In this document: in pieces, positions 1 to 7,408 of the stretch
Layout of the letters: each line of letters begins with the position of its first letter
How positions within the stretch are numbered: position 1 is the first letter of the stretch
Source of the DNA: Desulfobacterales bacterium
GTDB taxonomy: Bacteria; Desulfobacterota; Desulfobacteria; Desulfobacterales; JAFDCJ01
Assembly (NCBI GenBank): GCA_029932495.1
Contig: JAOZPY010000038.1
Coordinates: forward strand, 1,300-12,459
Direction: 5' to 3'
DNA: 11,160 bases
Program-made: the position numbers and the translations under genes
The notes under the pieces: generated by a model
The model's input: the letters and a program-made list of their open reading frames with translations, nothing else
Database searches by the model: none
What the model was told of the DNA's origin: nothing

Positions 1-44
1 ATCTTGGCGACCATCTCCGGCAATTGGTGGATGAAATCATTCAT
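1..44 (-). CDS. Possible start of an unidentified gene, cut by the left edge
   Basis: An ATG at 44-42 on the minus strand opens a frame reading MNDFIHQLPEMVAK before the window ends, with G or C at most third codon positions. The frame is closed by TAG five codons upstream, so this ATG would be the first in-frame start. It would lie downstream of cobA-hemD on the same strand, after a 226-nt gap. No good Shine-Dalgarno sequence precedes it. The opposite strand in the same codon register (3-65) can be read as a protein end, LGDHLRQLVDEIIHYDCSLL followed by TAA, which would make this a convergent gene end instead. With so few codons I cannot decide between the two or name a family. Confidence 0.25.
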   Translation of the reverse strand, partial: MNDFIHQLPEMVAK

Positions 45-201
45 TACGATTGTTCGCTACTTTAATCGGTTGTCTTTTTGCCGGCATCCGCTTGGCGATC
101 CGGCACAAGATTGATGCTGCAGATGCCCCCGAGCTTTATCTATCCGTGTTGGCAGTTTATATCAGAATCAGCGCAAAGGTCAATGTTATGATTTGATTGA
201 A

Positions 202-244
202 TTGCAAAAAGTCGTTTTCGGCCGGTATTCAAGCCTTTTTGCAA
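202..244. repeat. 10-bp perfect inverted repeat after cobA-hemD
   Basis: The arm TTGCAAAAAG at 202-211 is the exact reverse complement of CTTTTTGCAA at 235-244, separated by 23 nt. It sits 27 nt beyond the stop of cobA-hemD, in the non-coding stretch 66-270. The stem is A/T-rich and no clean T-run follows the 3' arm on the minus strand. It is therefore at best an atypical terminator or mRNA 3'-end hairpin for the tetrapyrrole operon. Otherwise 66-270 shows only a bulged hairpin around 81-103 and no coding signal I trust. Confidence 0.35.
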
Positions 245-270
245 AAAAAGAAATGCGGTCAGGTTGGGCG

Positions 271-1794
271 TTATCTGTTTTCAGAAAAAAAGTGCAGTAT
301 GGCTTCGCACAGTCCGGCGATGGTATAAGATTGGGCTGTGATGTGAACGTTAAAACCCGTTTTAACCGCGGTTTCGGTGGTAATCGGTCCGATGCTGGCA
401 ATGGCCACACCGTCGATGAGCCGCTGGAAGTCATCCGGCGGCAAAAGGGCTTTGAAATTGTTCACCGTGGAGGAACTGGTGAAGGTGATCAGATCGACGG
501 TTCCGGCTTCAAGTTGTGCGATGAGCTGCTCAACATCTTGGGTCACCCTTTCAGTGTGGTAGGTGACAACCTCATCGACCTCGGCTCCCATGTTGCGCAG
601 CGCGGTCGGCAGCACCGGACGGGCTTGCGCAGCCCGGGGCAGCAGTATCTTTTTGGTGCTGATATCTACGCCGCCGAAGGCCTGTACCACGGCTTCGGCC
701 CGGTAAGTCTCCGGGACGATATCGCTTTTGAGCCCGTAGCTGCGCATTTTTTCAGCCGTGGCAGGGCCGATGGCGGCTGTATGCAGCTGGTGCAGGGCCC
801 GCACATCCCTGTCGAGGGCGAAAAGGCGCTGGAAGAAAAAATTGACGCCGTTGACACTGGTAAAGACGATCCAGTCATAGTCGGCCAGATTTCCAATGGC
901 CTCATCAAGGCGCCGGGGATCATCGGGAGGCGCCACCCTGATGGTCGGATATTCCAGACACTCGGCACCCAGGTCCGCCAGCCGCTGCACCAGGTCACTG
1001 GCCTGTTCGCGGGCGCGGGTGACAACGATGCGTTTGCCCAGCAAGGGGCGATTTTCAAACCATTTCAGTGTTTGTCGCAGCTGGACCACTTCGCCCACCA
1101 CGGTGATGGCCGGTGCCTTGAGTCCTGCTTTGCGAACCCGTTCGGCAATGTTGTCAAGCGTTCCGGTTACCGTCTGCTGGGCGGGGGTGCTCCCCCAGCG
1201 AATCAGAGCCACTGGGGTGTCGGCGGATCTGCCGTGCGCGATCAGCTTGCGGGCGATGTCGGCAATATTTTTGACTCCCATAAAGAAGACCAGGGTCCCG
1301 ATACCCCGGGCCAGCGATTCCCAGTCGATGCCGGATTTTTTTTTATCGGGATCCTCGTGCCCGGTGACAAACGCCAGGGTGGCGGTATGTTTGCGGTGGG
1401 TCAGGGGGATGCCCGCATAGGCGGCCGCAGCCACGGCCGCGGTCACGCCGGGCACCACTTCAAACGCAAGGCCTTTTTGCACCAGCATTTCAGCCTCTTC
1501 ACCGCCGCGGCCGAAGATAAAGGGATCTCCACCTTTGAGGCGGCAAACCGTAAGGCCGGCCCTGGCTTTTTGCACAATCAACGCATTGATTTCATCCTGG
1601 GACAGTGTATGATCACCGCCTTTTTTACCGACATAGATTTTTTCAGCCGCCTCGGATGCATGCTTTAACAGGGCCGCAGATGCCAGGTAGTCATAAATGA
1701 TTACATCGGCATTTTCGATGCAGCGTCTGCCTTTGACGGTGATCAACTCCGGATCTCCAGGTCCGGCGCCCACTAGATAGACCTTAGCCTTCAT
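271..1794 (-). CDS. cobA-hemD: Uroporphyrinogen-III C-methyltransferase / uroporphyrinogen-III synthase fusion
   Basis: A bifunctional cytoplasmic enzyme of about 507 aa. The C-terminal HemD half closes hydroxymethylbilane to uroporphyrinogen III. The N-terminal CobA/SUMT half methylates that twice with SAM to give precorrin-2, the entry to siroheme and cobalamin. The SUMT domain spans about residues 1-243 and shows the SAM-site signature VGAGPGDPELIT near residue 8, RLKGGDPFIFGRGGEE at 85-100 and VVPGVTAA at about 113-120. HemD follows from about 253 (GKRIVVTRAREQ) and includes FTSVNGV and ITFTSSSTVNNF. I chose the ATG at 1794, which begins MKAKVYLVGAG. The longer start at 1854 adds 20 residues unlike the family and lies deep inside hemC. 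The chosen start overlaps the hemC end by 11 bp, suggesting translational coupling. It is the last gene of the fmdB-hemC-cobA/hemD unit. This fusion is known from Desulfobacterota and Firmicutes. No siroheme dehydrogenase/ferrochelatase domain is attached. Confidence 0.96.
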   Translation of the reverse strand: MKAKVYLVGAGPGDPELITVKGRRCIENADVIIYDYLASAALLKHASEAAEKIYVGKKGGDHTLSQDEINALIVQKARAGLTVCRLKGGDPFIFGRGGEEAEMLVQKGLAFEVVPGVTAAVAAAAYAGIPLTHRKHTATLAFVTGHEDPDKKKSGIDWESLARGIGTLVFFMGVKNIADIARKLIAHGRSADTPVALIRWGSTPAQQTVTGTLDNIAERVRKAGLKAPAITVVGEVVQLRQTLKWFENRPLLGKRIVVTRAREQASDLVQRLADLGAECLEYPTIRVAPPDDPRRLDEAIGNLADYDWIVFTSVNGVNFFFQRLFALDRDVRALHQLHTAAIGPATAEKMRSYGLKSDIVPETYRAEAVVQAFGGVDISTKKILLPRAAQARPVLPTALRNMGAEVDEVVTYHTERVTQDVEQLIAQLEAGTVDLITFTSSSTVNNFKALLPPDDFQRLIDGVAIASIGPITTETAVKTGFNVHITAQSYTIAGLCEAILHFFSENR

Positions 1795-2731
1795 CGTTTG
1801 TGATTTCCATGAGTTGCAATTTTTCCAGTATTTCACCGGCACCCTTGGCAACAAGCTGTTCGGCGAGCGTTATCCCTACAGTTTCCGTGTCACCGACCGA
1901 CCCCGAGCAGCTGTCCCTGATAATCCGGGAACCATCAGGCTCTGCCACCAGGCCAGTGAGAAAAAAACGCTCTTCTCTGATTGTGCCGTGACCGGCAATG
2001 GGCACTTGGCAGCTGCCGCCCAAGCGATTTAAGAAGGCGCGTTCGCCCAGCACAATGGCGCGGCTGGGCTCGTGATTCAGCGCTTTGATCAACGGTGCAA
2101 TGTCCGTATCGTTTTGACGGGTTTCAATACATAGGGCCCCCTGTCCCACGGCCGGCAGCATGATGTCGGCATCCAGGTACTGGGTGATGTGTGCTTGCAG
2201 ATTCAGGCGTTTGACGCCGGCAGCCGCCAGTACAATGGCATCCAGATTTTCGGTGTGCAGTTTTTTCAGGCGGGTGTTGAGATTGCCCCGCAACGGCTCA
2301 ATGATGATGTCCGGCCGGACATGGCGCAGCTGGGCGGCCCGTCGCAGGCTGCTGGTTCCGACAACCGCGCCGTGCTTAAGATCGCCGAAATTGGCGGACT
2401 CTCGGGAGATTAAAACGTCACCCGCTGTTTCCCGGGGGGGGACTGCGGCAATGCAAAGGCCCGGAGGGATTTCCGCCGGCATGTCCTTCATGCTGTGTAC
2501 CGCGATGTCAATGCGGCTGTCCAGCAGGGCCTGCTCGATTTCTTTGACAAAAAGCCCCTTGCCGCCGACTTTGGCAAGGGGAACATCCAGGATCTTATCT
2601 CCCCGGGTCTGGATGGTAACCAGTTCAACGGATTGGCCGGGGTATTTTCCCGCCAGGGCCGTCTGGACCCATTGCGCCTGCCACAGCGCGAGCCGGCTGG
2701 CCCGGGTCCCGATTTTAATCACTGCTTTCAT
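1784..2731 (-). CDS. hemC: Hydroxymethylbilane synthase (porphobilinogen deaminase)
   Basis: Condenses four porphobilinogen molecules into hydroxymethylbilane, the substrate of HemD, whose fused gene follows directly. The protein is 315 aa, the usual length. It shows IGTRASRLALWQAQWV at the N-terminus, the AVHSMKDMP loop with the catalytic Asp at residue 83, GTSSLRRAAQL, LRGNLNTRL, LPAVGQGAL, and NRLGGSCQVP carrying the dipyrromethane-cofactor Cys at residue 241. These numbers match E. coli HemC (Asp84, Cys242) to within one residue. This supports the ATG at 2731 over the in-frame ATG four codons earlier. That start overlaps the fmdB stop as TGATG, so translation is probably coupled to fmdB. 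Its own stop lies 11 bp inside the start of cobA-hemD. Confidence 0.97.
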   Translation of the reverse strand: MKAVIKIGTRASRLALWQAQWVQTALAGKYPGQSVELVTIQTRGDKILDVPLAKVGGKGLFVKEIEQALLDSRIDIAVHSMKDMPAEIPPGLCIAAVPPRETAGDVLISRESANFGDLKHGAVVGTSSLRRAAQLRHVRPDIIIEPLRGNLNTRLKKLHTENLDAIVLAAAGVKRLNLQAHITQYLDADIMLPAVGQGALCIETRQNDTDIAPLIKALNHEPSRAIVLGERAFLNRLGGSCQVPIAGHGTIREERFFLTGLVAEPDGSRIIRDSCSGSVGDTETVGITLAEQLVAKGAGEILEKLQLMEITNDEG

Positions 2732-2958
2732 CAGTGGTTGCACCCCGCGCAGCTGGTTGCCGAACAGCCGCTGCAGGATGAACCGGCCGAGGATGCAACC
2801 GTCTGACCGCCGGCTGCTTTACTGACGAAACCGCAGGCCGACATGAGCCGGATGACATCCTGGCTGTGGCACGCCGTACACTCCGGCTTGTCACTGCCAA
2901 TGATCAGGCATTCAAAATTTTCACCGCATTTTTCACAGTGATATTCATAAATCGGCAT
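2731..2958 (-). CDS. FmdB-family zinc-ribbon regulatory-type protein
   Basis: A 75-aa protein beginning MPIYEYHCEKCG, the hallmark of the FmdB / CxxC_CXXC_SSSS family. Residues C8, C11, C27 and C30 form two CxxC knuckles that should bind one zinc. The tail (about 55-75) is Ser/Gly/Cys-rich and adds two further pairs, CSGC (62-65) and CAGC (70-73), which could bind a second metal or be redox active. The family was named from a formamidase operon and its biochemical role is not settled. The ATG at 2958 is preferred to one nine codons earlier because an AAGGAG Shine-Dalgarno lies at 2972-2967, 8 nt upstream. It is the first gene after the promoter at 2995-3022, and its TGA stop overlaps the hemC ATG. 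It therefore opens the tetrapyrrole operon, and a metal-linked role there is my inference. Confidence 0.88.
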   Translation of the reverse strand: MPIYEYHCEKCGENFECLIIGSDKPECTACHSQDVIRLMSACGFVSKAAGGQTVASSAGSSCSGCSATSCAGCNH

Positions 2959-2966
2959 TAACTGGG

Positions 2967-2972
2967 CTCCTT
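2967..2972 (-). promoter_or_regulatory. Ribosome binding site of the fmdB-family gene
   Basis: AAGGAG on the minus strand, 8 nt before the ATG at 2958-2956. It lies downstream of the alternative ATG at 2985, so it decides the start. It is among the strongest ribosome binding sites in the window. Confidence 0.75.
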
Positions 2973-2994
2973 TTTCGATTTTCACTCCGCCAAA

Positions 2995-3022
2995 ATTATA
3001 ATCATCGGCAATCGGAATTCAA
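2995..3022 (-). promoter_or_regulatory. Sigma70-type promoter for fmdB-hemC-cobA/hemD
   Basis: On the minus strand there is a -35 TTGAAT (3022-3017), a 16-bp spacer and a perfect -10 TATAAT (3000-2995). Transcription should start near 2988, leaving a leader of about 30 nt that contains the AAGGAG site. It falls in the 99-nt gap after the DHS-like gene stop and would let the tetrapyrrole genes be expressed apart from the upstream gmhA unit. I see no obvious operator palindrome around it. Confidence 0.6.
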
Positions 3023-3057
3023 GATTGTGCGCTGCCTTTTTCGTTATGCCCTCTGCG

Positions 3058-4020
3058 CTAGGCGTTATGCGTTTCATCCATCTGCTCAATGACACCAGCC
3101 GCGATCAGGGGCAACAGGATTTCGTGGTGCCCCACCAGATTGATTCCCACACCTGCCCCCGCGGTCGGCCGCGCAACCACATTGGTCAGCGGTCGGTAAT
3201 GTTTGATAAAATCCAGATTGACCGTGGTAAAATCCCGCAGGGTATAGCCCAGATTGCGCACCAGGGTGGTGGCTTTCAGGAATATTTCCGGCAGGATTAC
3301 CGCAGATCCCACATTGAGATAAACACCTTTTTCCAGGGCGCTGACCATGGAGGCGAACAGGCGAAAATCCCGGTGGCTGGCCGCCCCCGCATGGGCCGGA
3401 TTAAACTGCGGATGCATATGGATAATATCCGTTCCCATGGCCACATGAACCGTTACCGGAATTTGCAGGCGGGCTCCGGCGGCCAGGATGCTTTTGTCCC
3501 TCAAGGGCAATTGTTCGTCAACGATGGTGCTGCCGACGGCTTGCCCCAGACCCCAGGATTTTTTTTCAGCCCTGTCGATGGCCGCGCTTAAAAAAGTGCA
3601 GGTTTCACGGGCCATACCAAAAGATCCGTCATCCAGGGCAGTGGCGACATCTTCCGATGTCCGGCCGACCAGGGCGATTTCCAGATCATGGATGATGCCG
3701 GCGCCGTTCATGGCCACCCCTGTGATGATGCCGCGCTCCATCAAATCGATGACAATGGGGTTCAGCCCCACTTTGATTACATGGGCCCCCATGCCAAACA
3801 GGACCATGTGTTTTCCATGGTGGGCCATGGCAATCGCCGTTATTACGGATTTCAGCTGCCGGCCGGCCAGTATGTCGGGCAGGTTTTCTAAAAAATTCCG
3901 CAAAGAAGATCCCTTTTGCCAGGTTTTCGCAAAATCATCGGCGCTGACTTTGCTTTTGCGCTCGGCAAGACGGTAAGTCTTTACTTTGCTCAAATCGATG
4001 GGTTGAAATTTTTCAGTCAT
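3058..4020 (-). CDS. Deoxyhypusine-synthase-like protein of unknown function
   Basis: A soluble 320-aa protein with no signal peptide or membrane segment. Its middle resembles the NAD-binding fold of deoxyhypusine synthase (DHS) as I recall it. HMVLFGMGAHVIKVGL (about 71-86) matches the family's LGYTSNxIxSG stretch, NGAGIIHDLE matches TTAGGxEED, TDIIHMH lies where the family has a DMI-FH segment, and VGSAVILPEIFLKA matches the GGGVxKHHI stretch. VARPTAGAG near the end lines up with the ARPDEAVSWGKI active-site segment. However, no lysine occurs from that segment to the C-terminus, so the lysine that accepts the butylamine group in true DHS appears absent. It starts 12 nt after gmhA with an AAGGAA site (4030-4025), so it is in the gmhA operon. 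True DHS activity on eIF5A is unlikely in a bacterium. A homospermidine-synthase-like, NAD-dependent or non-enzymatic role is possible. The fold assignment is from memory and moderate in strength. Confidence 0.6.
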   Translation of the reverse strand: MTEKFQPIDLSKVKTYRLAERKSKVSADDFAKTWQKGSSLRNFLENLPDILAGRQLKSVITAIAMAHHGKHMVLFGMGAHVIKVGLNPIVIDLMERGIITGVAMNGAGIIHDLEIALVGRTSEDVATALDDGSFGMARETCTFLSAAIDRAEKKSWGLGQAVGSTIVDEQLPLRDKSILAAGARLQIPVTVHVAMGTDIIHMHPQFNPAHAGAASHRDFRLFASMVSALEKGVYLNVGSAVILPEIFLKATTLVRNLGYTLRDFTTVNLDFIKHYRPLTNVVARPTAGAGVGINLVGHHEILLPLIAAGVIEQMDETHNA

Positions 4021-4032
4021 GAAATTCCTTGG

Positions 4033-4617
4033 TCATTTCTTCTTCAATTGTTCTGGATAAAGGGTTCTTTCCACAAGATCACACAAAATGTGACCCAGTG
4101 CAATATGGGTTTCCTGGATGCGGGCGGTTTTATCCACATCCACAGTAAAGACAATGTCGGCGTATTGGGCCAGCTGCCCGGTGCGGCCGGTCATGGCGAT
4201 GACGGTCAGATTTTTTTTGCGGGCGATTTCAGCCGCCCGGATCACGTTGGCGGAGTTGCCGCTGGTACTGATGCCCCAGGCAATGTCACCGGCCTTGCCC
4301 AGGGCCTCGATCTGCTTGGCAAAGATTTCTTCAAAACTGTAGTCGTTGGCAATGCTGGTGATGACCGAGGTGTCAGTGGTCAATGCCAGGGCGGCCAAGG
4401 GGGGGCGCTCAAGTTGAAACCGGTTGACAAATTCGGCTGCCAGGTGCTGGGCATCTGCTGCGCTGCCGCCGTTTCCGAAAATCAGAAGTTTTTGGCCGGC
4501 GGCAAGACAATTGCTGATCATATCTGCCGCTTTGACAATATTGTCCAGGTTATCTTCAATGCACCGGCGCTTGGCGGCGATGCTTTCCTGCAGGATGTGC
4601 AGAATAATGTTTTTCAT
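4033..4617 (-). CDS. gmhA: Sedoheptulose-7-phosphate isomerase (phosphoheptose isomerase)
   Basis: Converts sedoheptulose 7-phosphate to glycero-manno-heptose 7-phosphate, the first step to the ADP-heptose of the LPS inner core. The 194-aa protein is a single SIS domain of normal length. It has the phosphate-binding stretch LLIFGNGGSAADAQHLAAEF (44-63), LTTDTSVITSIANDY (79-93) and GISTSGNSANVI (115-126). H58/E62 and Q168/H176 have the same spacing as the active-site pairs H61/E65 and Q172/H180 of E. coli GmhA. The ATG overlaps the stop of the upstream TPR gene as ATGA, and the DHS-like gene follows after 12 nt. The other heptose genes (hldE, gmhB) are not in the window. The related DiaA-type SIS proteins lack the full catalytic set, so GmhA is the better call. 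Confidence 0.93.
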   Translation of the reverse strand: MKNIILHILQESIAAKRRCIEDNLDNIVKAADMISNCLAAGQKLLIFGNGGSAADAQHLAAEFVNRFQLERPPLAALALTTDTSVITSIANDYSFEEIFAKQIEALGKAGDIAWGISTSGNSANVIRAAEIARKKNLTVIAMTGRTGQLAQYADIVFTVDVDKTARIQETHIALGHILCDLVERTLYPEQLKKK

Positions 4618-5957
4618 TTTGCAGCTTTCTTCTGGTTTTCAATTTTGCTGATTTCCCCGGAGGCATCATAGCCGAGCTGTTCGGCTTTTTTAAACTCGTT
4701 TAAGGCTTCTGGGACCCGGTTCTGATGATAGTATAACTGCCCCAGGCGGTAGCGCAGCAAGCCGTCTTCAGGTGCCAGGGCAACACTTTCTCGGCAGAAC
4801 ATCAGGGCAATTTCGAGGTTTTCCCCCTGACGGTCAAAAAGGTACCCCAAGGCTGACATGGCGGCGGCATCCTGCGGATTTTGTCGGATGGCCCGGGTAT
4901 AGGCGGTTATGGCCGCCTGGGTGCGCCCCTGGGCTTCGTGGCAGTCACCCAGAAAGCGTAAAACCGTGCTGGACTCCGGCTCCAGTTCGGCGGCCTGCTC
5001 CAAGAAAGCGGTGGCTTTTTCCGGTTTTTCCAGCTCCAGATAGAGCTTGCCGGTTTGAAAGGCGATTTCAAACACCGTCGGCCTGACTTTGCCGGCCTTG
5101 AGAAAAAAATCCAGGGCCTGCCGGGGATGTCCTGTCAATTTATTGATCAATCCCATGTTATACAGGGCCATGTATTCGCTGCCGTCAAGGGCGGCCGCTG
5201 TTTTAAATTCTTGCATTGCCTGGTCATACTTGGCCTGAAGTCCGTAACAAACCCCCAGGCTGTTGTGTACGTTTACATTGGCGCCGTCCAGCTCCAGGGC
5301 TTTTTTGAATTCGGCAATGGCACCTTTAACATTGCCATTTTCATAGAGTTTGTCTCCGCTGATGTTCAGACTCACCGCGTCAAAAGCAACGGCGCTGTTG
5401 GGGCCGAAAAAGGCGGCATGTTCCAAGGCCTTGCTAGCGTTTTCGAAAATCTTTTCTCTGGGGTAGGTGACGTTCGGGTAAGCAGCCACCCCCAGGGTGG
5501 CAGTCCGGCCGTTTTGCCGGGCCAGTTTCTCTTGGATGCGGCCGGCCAGCTCCAGGCATTGGCGGTCGGTTTTTCCCGGGAAAACGGCGCTCAGGATTCC
5601 GGGCTCCAGGATACCCCACCAACCCTTTTCAAGGCTGCAGGAGTCGCTCAGAATTGTCGCCAGTTCAAGTTGTCCGGCTGTTATGAAAGCTTCGGCCGGT
5701 TTTTCCCCATCCTGCAGGCTGGAATCAATCCGGGCGACCATGGCCGCAAAGCAGGTTGCGGCCTCCAGTTGCTGCAAGGCCCGCTTGATGAAACGGCTGC
5801 CGGTCAGAACTTGGGGAAAAGCCGATTGTAGCGCTTTGCCGAGGGGGGGTGAAGCCGCGGTTTTGGTCCTTTGAACCCGGCCGGGCTCTGTGCTGGAAAA
5901 CAGAAAGTGCCGTGTGGACTCCTGGCGGCAAAACAGCTTCTTATCTTTGACACTCAT
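4614..5957 (-). CDS. Degenerate GGDEF-like domain plus tetratricopeptide repeats
   Basis: A 447-aa protein, predicted cytoplasmic, with no signal peptide. Residues 1-60 are basic and unremarkable. About 66-192 look like the second half of a GGDEF (diguanylate cyclase) fold: TLGVAAYPN (154-162) followed by an ASKALEHAAFFGPNSAVAF stretch, as in the ADxALYxAKxxGRN ending of that family. Where the GG(D/E)EF turn is expected there is WWGILEPGILSAVFPG (113-128), so the catalytic signature is gone and no cyclase activity is expected. From about 197 to 435 come seven consecutive 34-residue TPR units, usually a protein-binding scaffold. The ATG at 5957 overlaps the selA stop (ATGA), and the TGA stop overlaps the gmhA ATG in the same way. 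The partner is unknown. The gene sits between selA and gmhA without an obvious link to either. Confidence 0.85.
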   Translation of the reverse strand: MSVKDKKLFCRQESTRHFLFSSTEPGRVQRTKTAASPPLGKALQSAFPQVLTGSRFIKRALQQLEAATCFAAMVARIDSSLQDGEKPAEAFITAGQLELATILSDSCSLEKGWWGILEPGILSAVFPGKTDRQCLELAGRIQEKLARQNGRTATLGVAAYPNVTYPREKIFENASKALEHAAFFGPNSAVAFDAVSLNISGDKLYENGNVKGAIAEFKKALELDGANVNVHNSLGVCYGLQAKYDQAMQEFKTAAALDGSEYMALYNMGLINKLTGHPRQALDFFLKAGKVRPTVFEIAFQTGKLYLELEKPEKATAFLEQAAELEPESSTVLRFLGDCHEAQGRTQAAITAYTRAIRQNPQDAAAMSALGYLFDRQGENLEIALMFCRESVALAPEDGLLRYRLGQLYYHQNRVPEALNEFKKAEQLGYDASGEISKIENQKKAAK

Positions 5958-7381
5958 GATGCAACCCTGTTGAGCAGTTGTTCAAAGGCGGCCCCGATGA
6001 CAGGCAGATCATCGTCGAGCAGTGTTCGCGGATCAATAATAAAGGCACCGTTTTCAATGCGCCCGATGATGGGAGGCTCATTTTCGCGCATGTTTTTTTC
6101 CAGCAGGCTGGCGGAAATGTTTCCAGCTTGAATCTTCAGGCAACTGCTGGGAAGCTCGAGCAGCGGCAGGGCCCCGCCGCCGGCTTTCGAACCCAGTGCC
6201 ACGATTTCCACCCGCAGACGGGGCCCGCCGATTTTTATCAGCGTTTCCATCAACGCCGCCGCCCGTTTTTCGAGTGTGTTCCGGTCTGCAGTCAGCATGC
6301 GCAGCGTCGGCAGCGTGTCCACGGCTTTGTGCTCATCACGATACAGGCGCAAGGTGGCTTCAAGGGCTGCCAGGGTGAGCTTGTCGATGCGCAGCGCCCT
6401 GGCCAGCGGGTTTTGCTTGATCTGGTCTACAAGGGATTTTTTACCCACGATCAGACCCGCCTGGGGACCGCCGAGAAGCTTATCACCGCTAAAAGTAACC
6501 AGATCCGCGCCGGTGCCCACGGATTCCTGGACGGTGGGCTCTTTGACAAGACCGTATTTTGAAAAATCGATGAAAGTGCCACTGCCCAGGTCTTCCATAA
6601 CCGGTATGCCATAGCGGGCACCCACATCGACCAACTGCCTGAGGGAGACTTCGGTTGTAAAACCGACGATACTGAAATTGCTGCGATGCACCTTGAGCAA
6701 CAGTGCGCATTCGGCGTCGACGGCATTTTCATAATCCTTCAGATGGGTACGGTTGGTGGTGCCGACCTCCTTTAAAATCGCCCCGCCTTTGGACATCACA
6801 TCCGGCACCCGGAACGAACCGCCGATTTCGACAAGTTCTCCACGTGAGACGATGACATTCTTGTTTTTTGCCAGGGTTTCCAGGCACAGCAGAACAGCAC
6901 CGGCGTTGTTGTTGACCACCATAGCGGCCTGGGCGCCGCTGATTTCACACAGGATGCCTTCCACGGCACTGTATCGGGAACCTCGTTTTCCTGCGGACAA
7001 ATCGTATTCCAGGTTGGAATAACGACCGGCCACAGCGACAATATTTTCCAATACAGACGGCGGCAGCAGCGATCGGCCCAGGTTGGTGTGAACCACCACG
7101 CCGGTGGCATTGACCAGGCGCTTTAAGTTTGGCGCCATCGCTTTTTGCACGGCCGTTGAGACCATTTCCAGGAGGCGAGCATCCGACAGACCCTGTTCGC
7201 TAAGAGCCGGATCGGGGGCCATGATTCGATTGCGCTGGGTTTCAAGGGTATCCCGGATACAGTTAACGATTACTGGATGGGGGATGTCCGCATCCGGCGA
7301 TTGGGCCATGAACTGTTCCAGGAGTTGGTCGACCCCGGGCAGCTGGCGCAATAATTTTTGCTGATTTTCGGTAATTTTCAT
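5954..7381 (-). CDS. selA: L-seryl-tRNA(Sec) selenium transferase
   Basis: A PLP enzyme that turns seryl-tRNA(Sec) into selenocysteyl-tRNA(Sec) using selenophosphate, allowing UGA to be read as selenocysteine. At 475 aa it is full length. It has the N-terminal tRNA-binding region (LRQLPGVDQLL near residue 11), LVNATGVVVHTNLGRSLLP (89-107), YSNLEYDLSAGKRGSRY (121-137), KVHRSNFSIVGFTTEVS (230-246), VMEDLGSGTFID and FSGDKLLGGPQAG (297-309) with the PLP lysine at 301, close to E. coli Lys295. The ATG at 7381 lies 27 nt after the CheD-HDOD stop, with only a weak, distant AGG as ribosome site. Its stop overlaps the next gene by 4 bp. selB, selC and selD are not in the window. Its presence says the organism makes selenoproteins, typically formate dehydrogenases or hydrogenases in this kind of bacterium. 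Confidence 0.97.
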   Translation of the reverse strand: MKITENQQKLLRQLPGVDQLLEQFMAQSPDADIPHPVIVNCIRDTLETQRNRIMAPDPALSEQGLSDARLLEMVSTAVQKAMAPNLKRLVNATGVVVHTNLGRSLLPPSVLENIVAVAGRYSNLEYDLSAGKRGSRYSAVEGILCEISGAQAAMVVNNNAGAVLLCLETLAKNKNVIVSRGELVEIGGSFRVPDVMSKGGAILKEVGTTNRTHLKDYENAVDAECALLLKVHRSNFSIVGFTTEVSLRQLVDVGARYGIPVMEDLGSGTFIDFSKYGLVKEPTVQESVGTGADLVTFSGDKLLGGPQAGLIVGKKSLVDQIKQNPLARALRIDKLTLAALEATLRLYRDEHKAVDTLPTLRMLTADRNTLEKRAAALMETLIKIGGPRLRVEIVALGSKAGGGALPLLELPSSCLKIQAGNISASLLEKNMRENEPPIIGRIENGAFIIDPRTLLDDDLPVIGAAFEQLLNRVAS

Positions 7382-7408
7382 TCTTGCTGCTACCTGTCGC
7401 TTTTGTTT

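Noticed and set aside
81..103. Bulged hairpin CCGG...CCGG considered as a terminator
   Set aside because: It needs two bulges and has no T-run on either strand.
193..1668. A 491-codon open frame on the plus strand, antisense to cobA-hemD
   Set aside because: It mirrors the codon pattern of the real gene. Its translation is Gly/His/Arg-rich with no recognisable domain, while the minus strand encodes clear SUMT and HemD motifs.
1795..1854. Longer start for cobA-hemD
   Set aside because: The extra 20 residues do not resemble the SUMT N-terminus. The family normally begins just before VYLVGAGPGD, as with the ATG at 1794.
2160..2825. A 221-codon plus-strand frame opposite hemC and fmdB
   Set aside because: Arg/Ser-rich shadow frame without family features, fully covered by well-supported minus-strand genes.
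3916..4671. A 251-codon plus-strand frame opposite gmhA
   Set aside because: It crosses two real gene boundaries on the other strand, has no recognisable domain, and the gmhA active-site residues are all on the minus strand.
5954..5957. UGA codons near selA genes considered as possible selenocysteine codons
   Set aside because: The TGA stops of selA, the TPR gene, gmhA and fmdB sit at natural family ends and coincide with the next start or an intergenic gap. No selenoprotein Cys-to-UGA replacement was seen.
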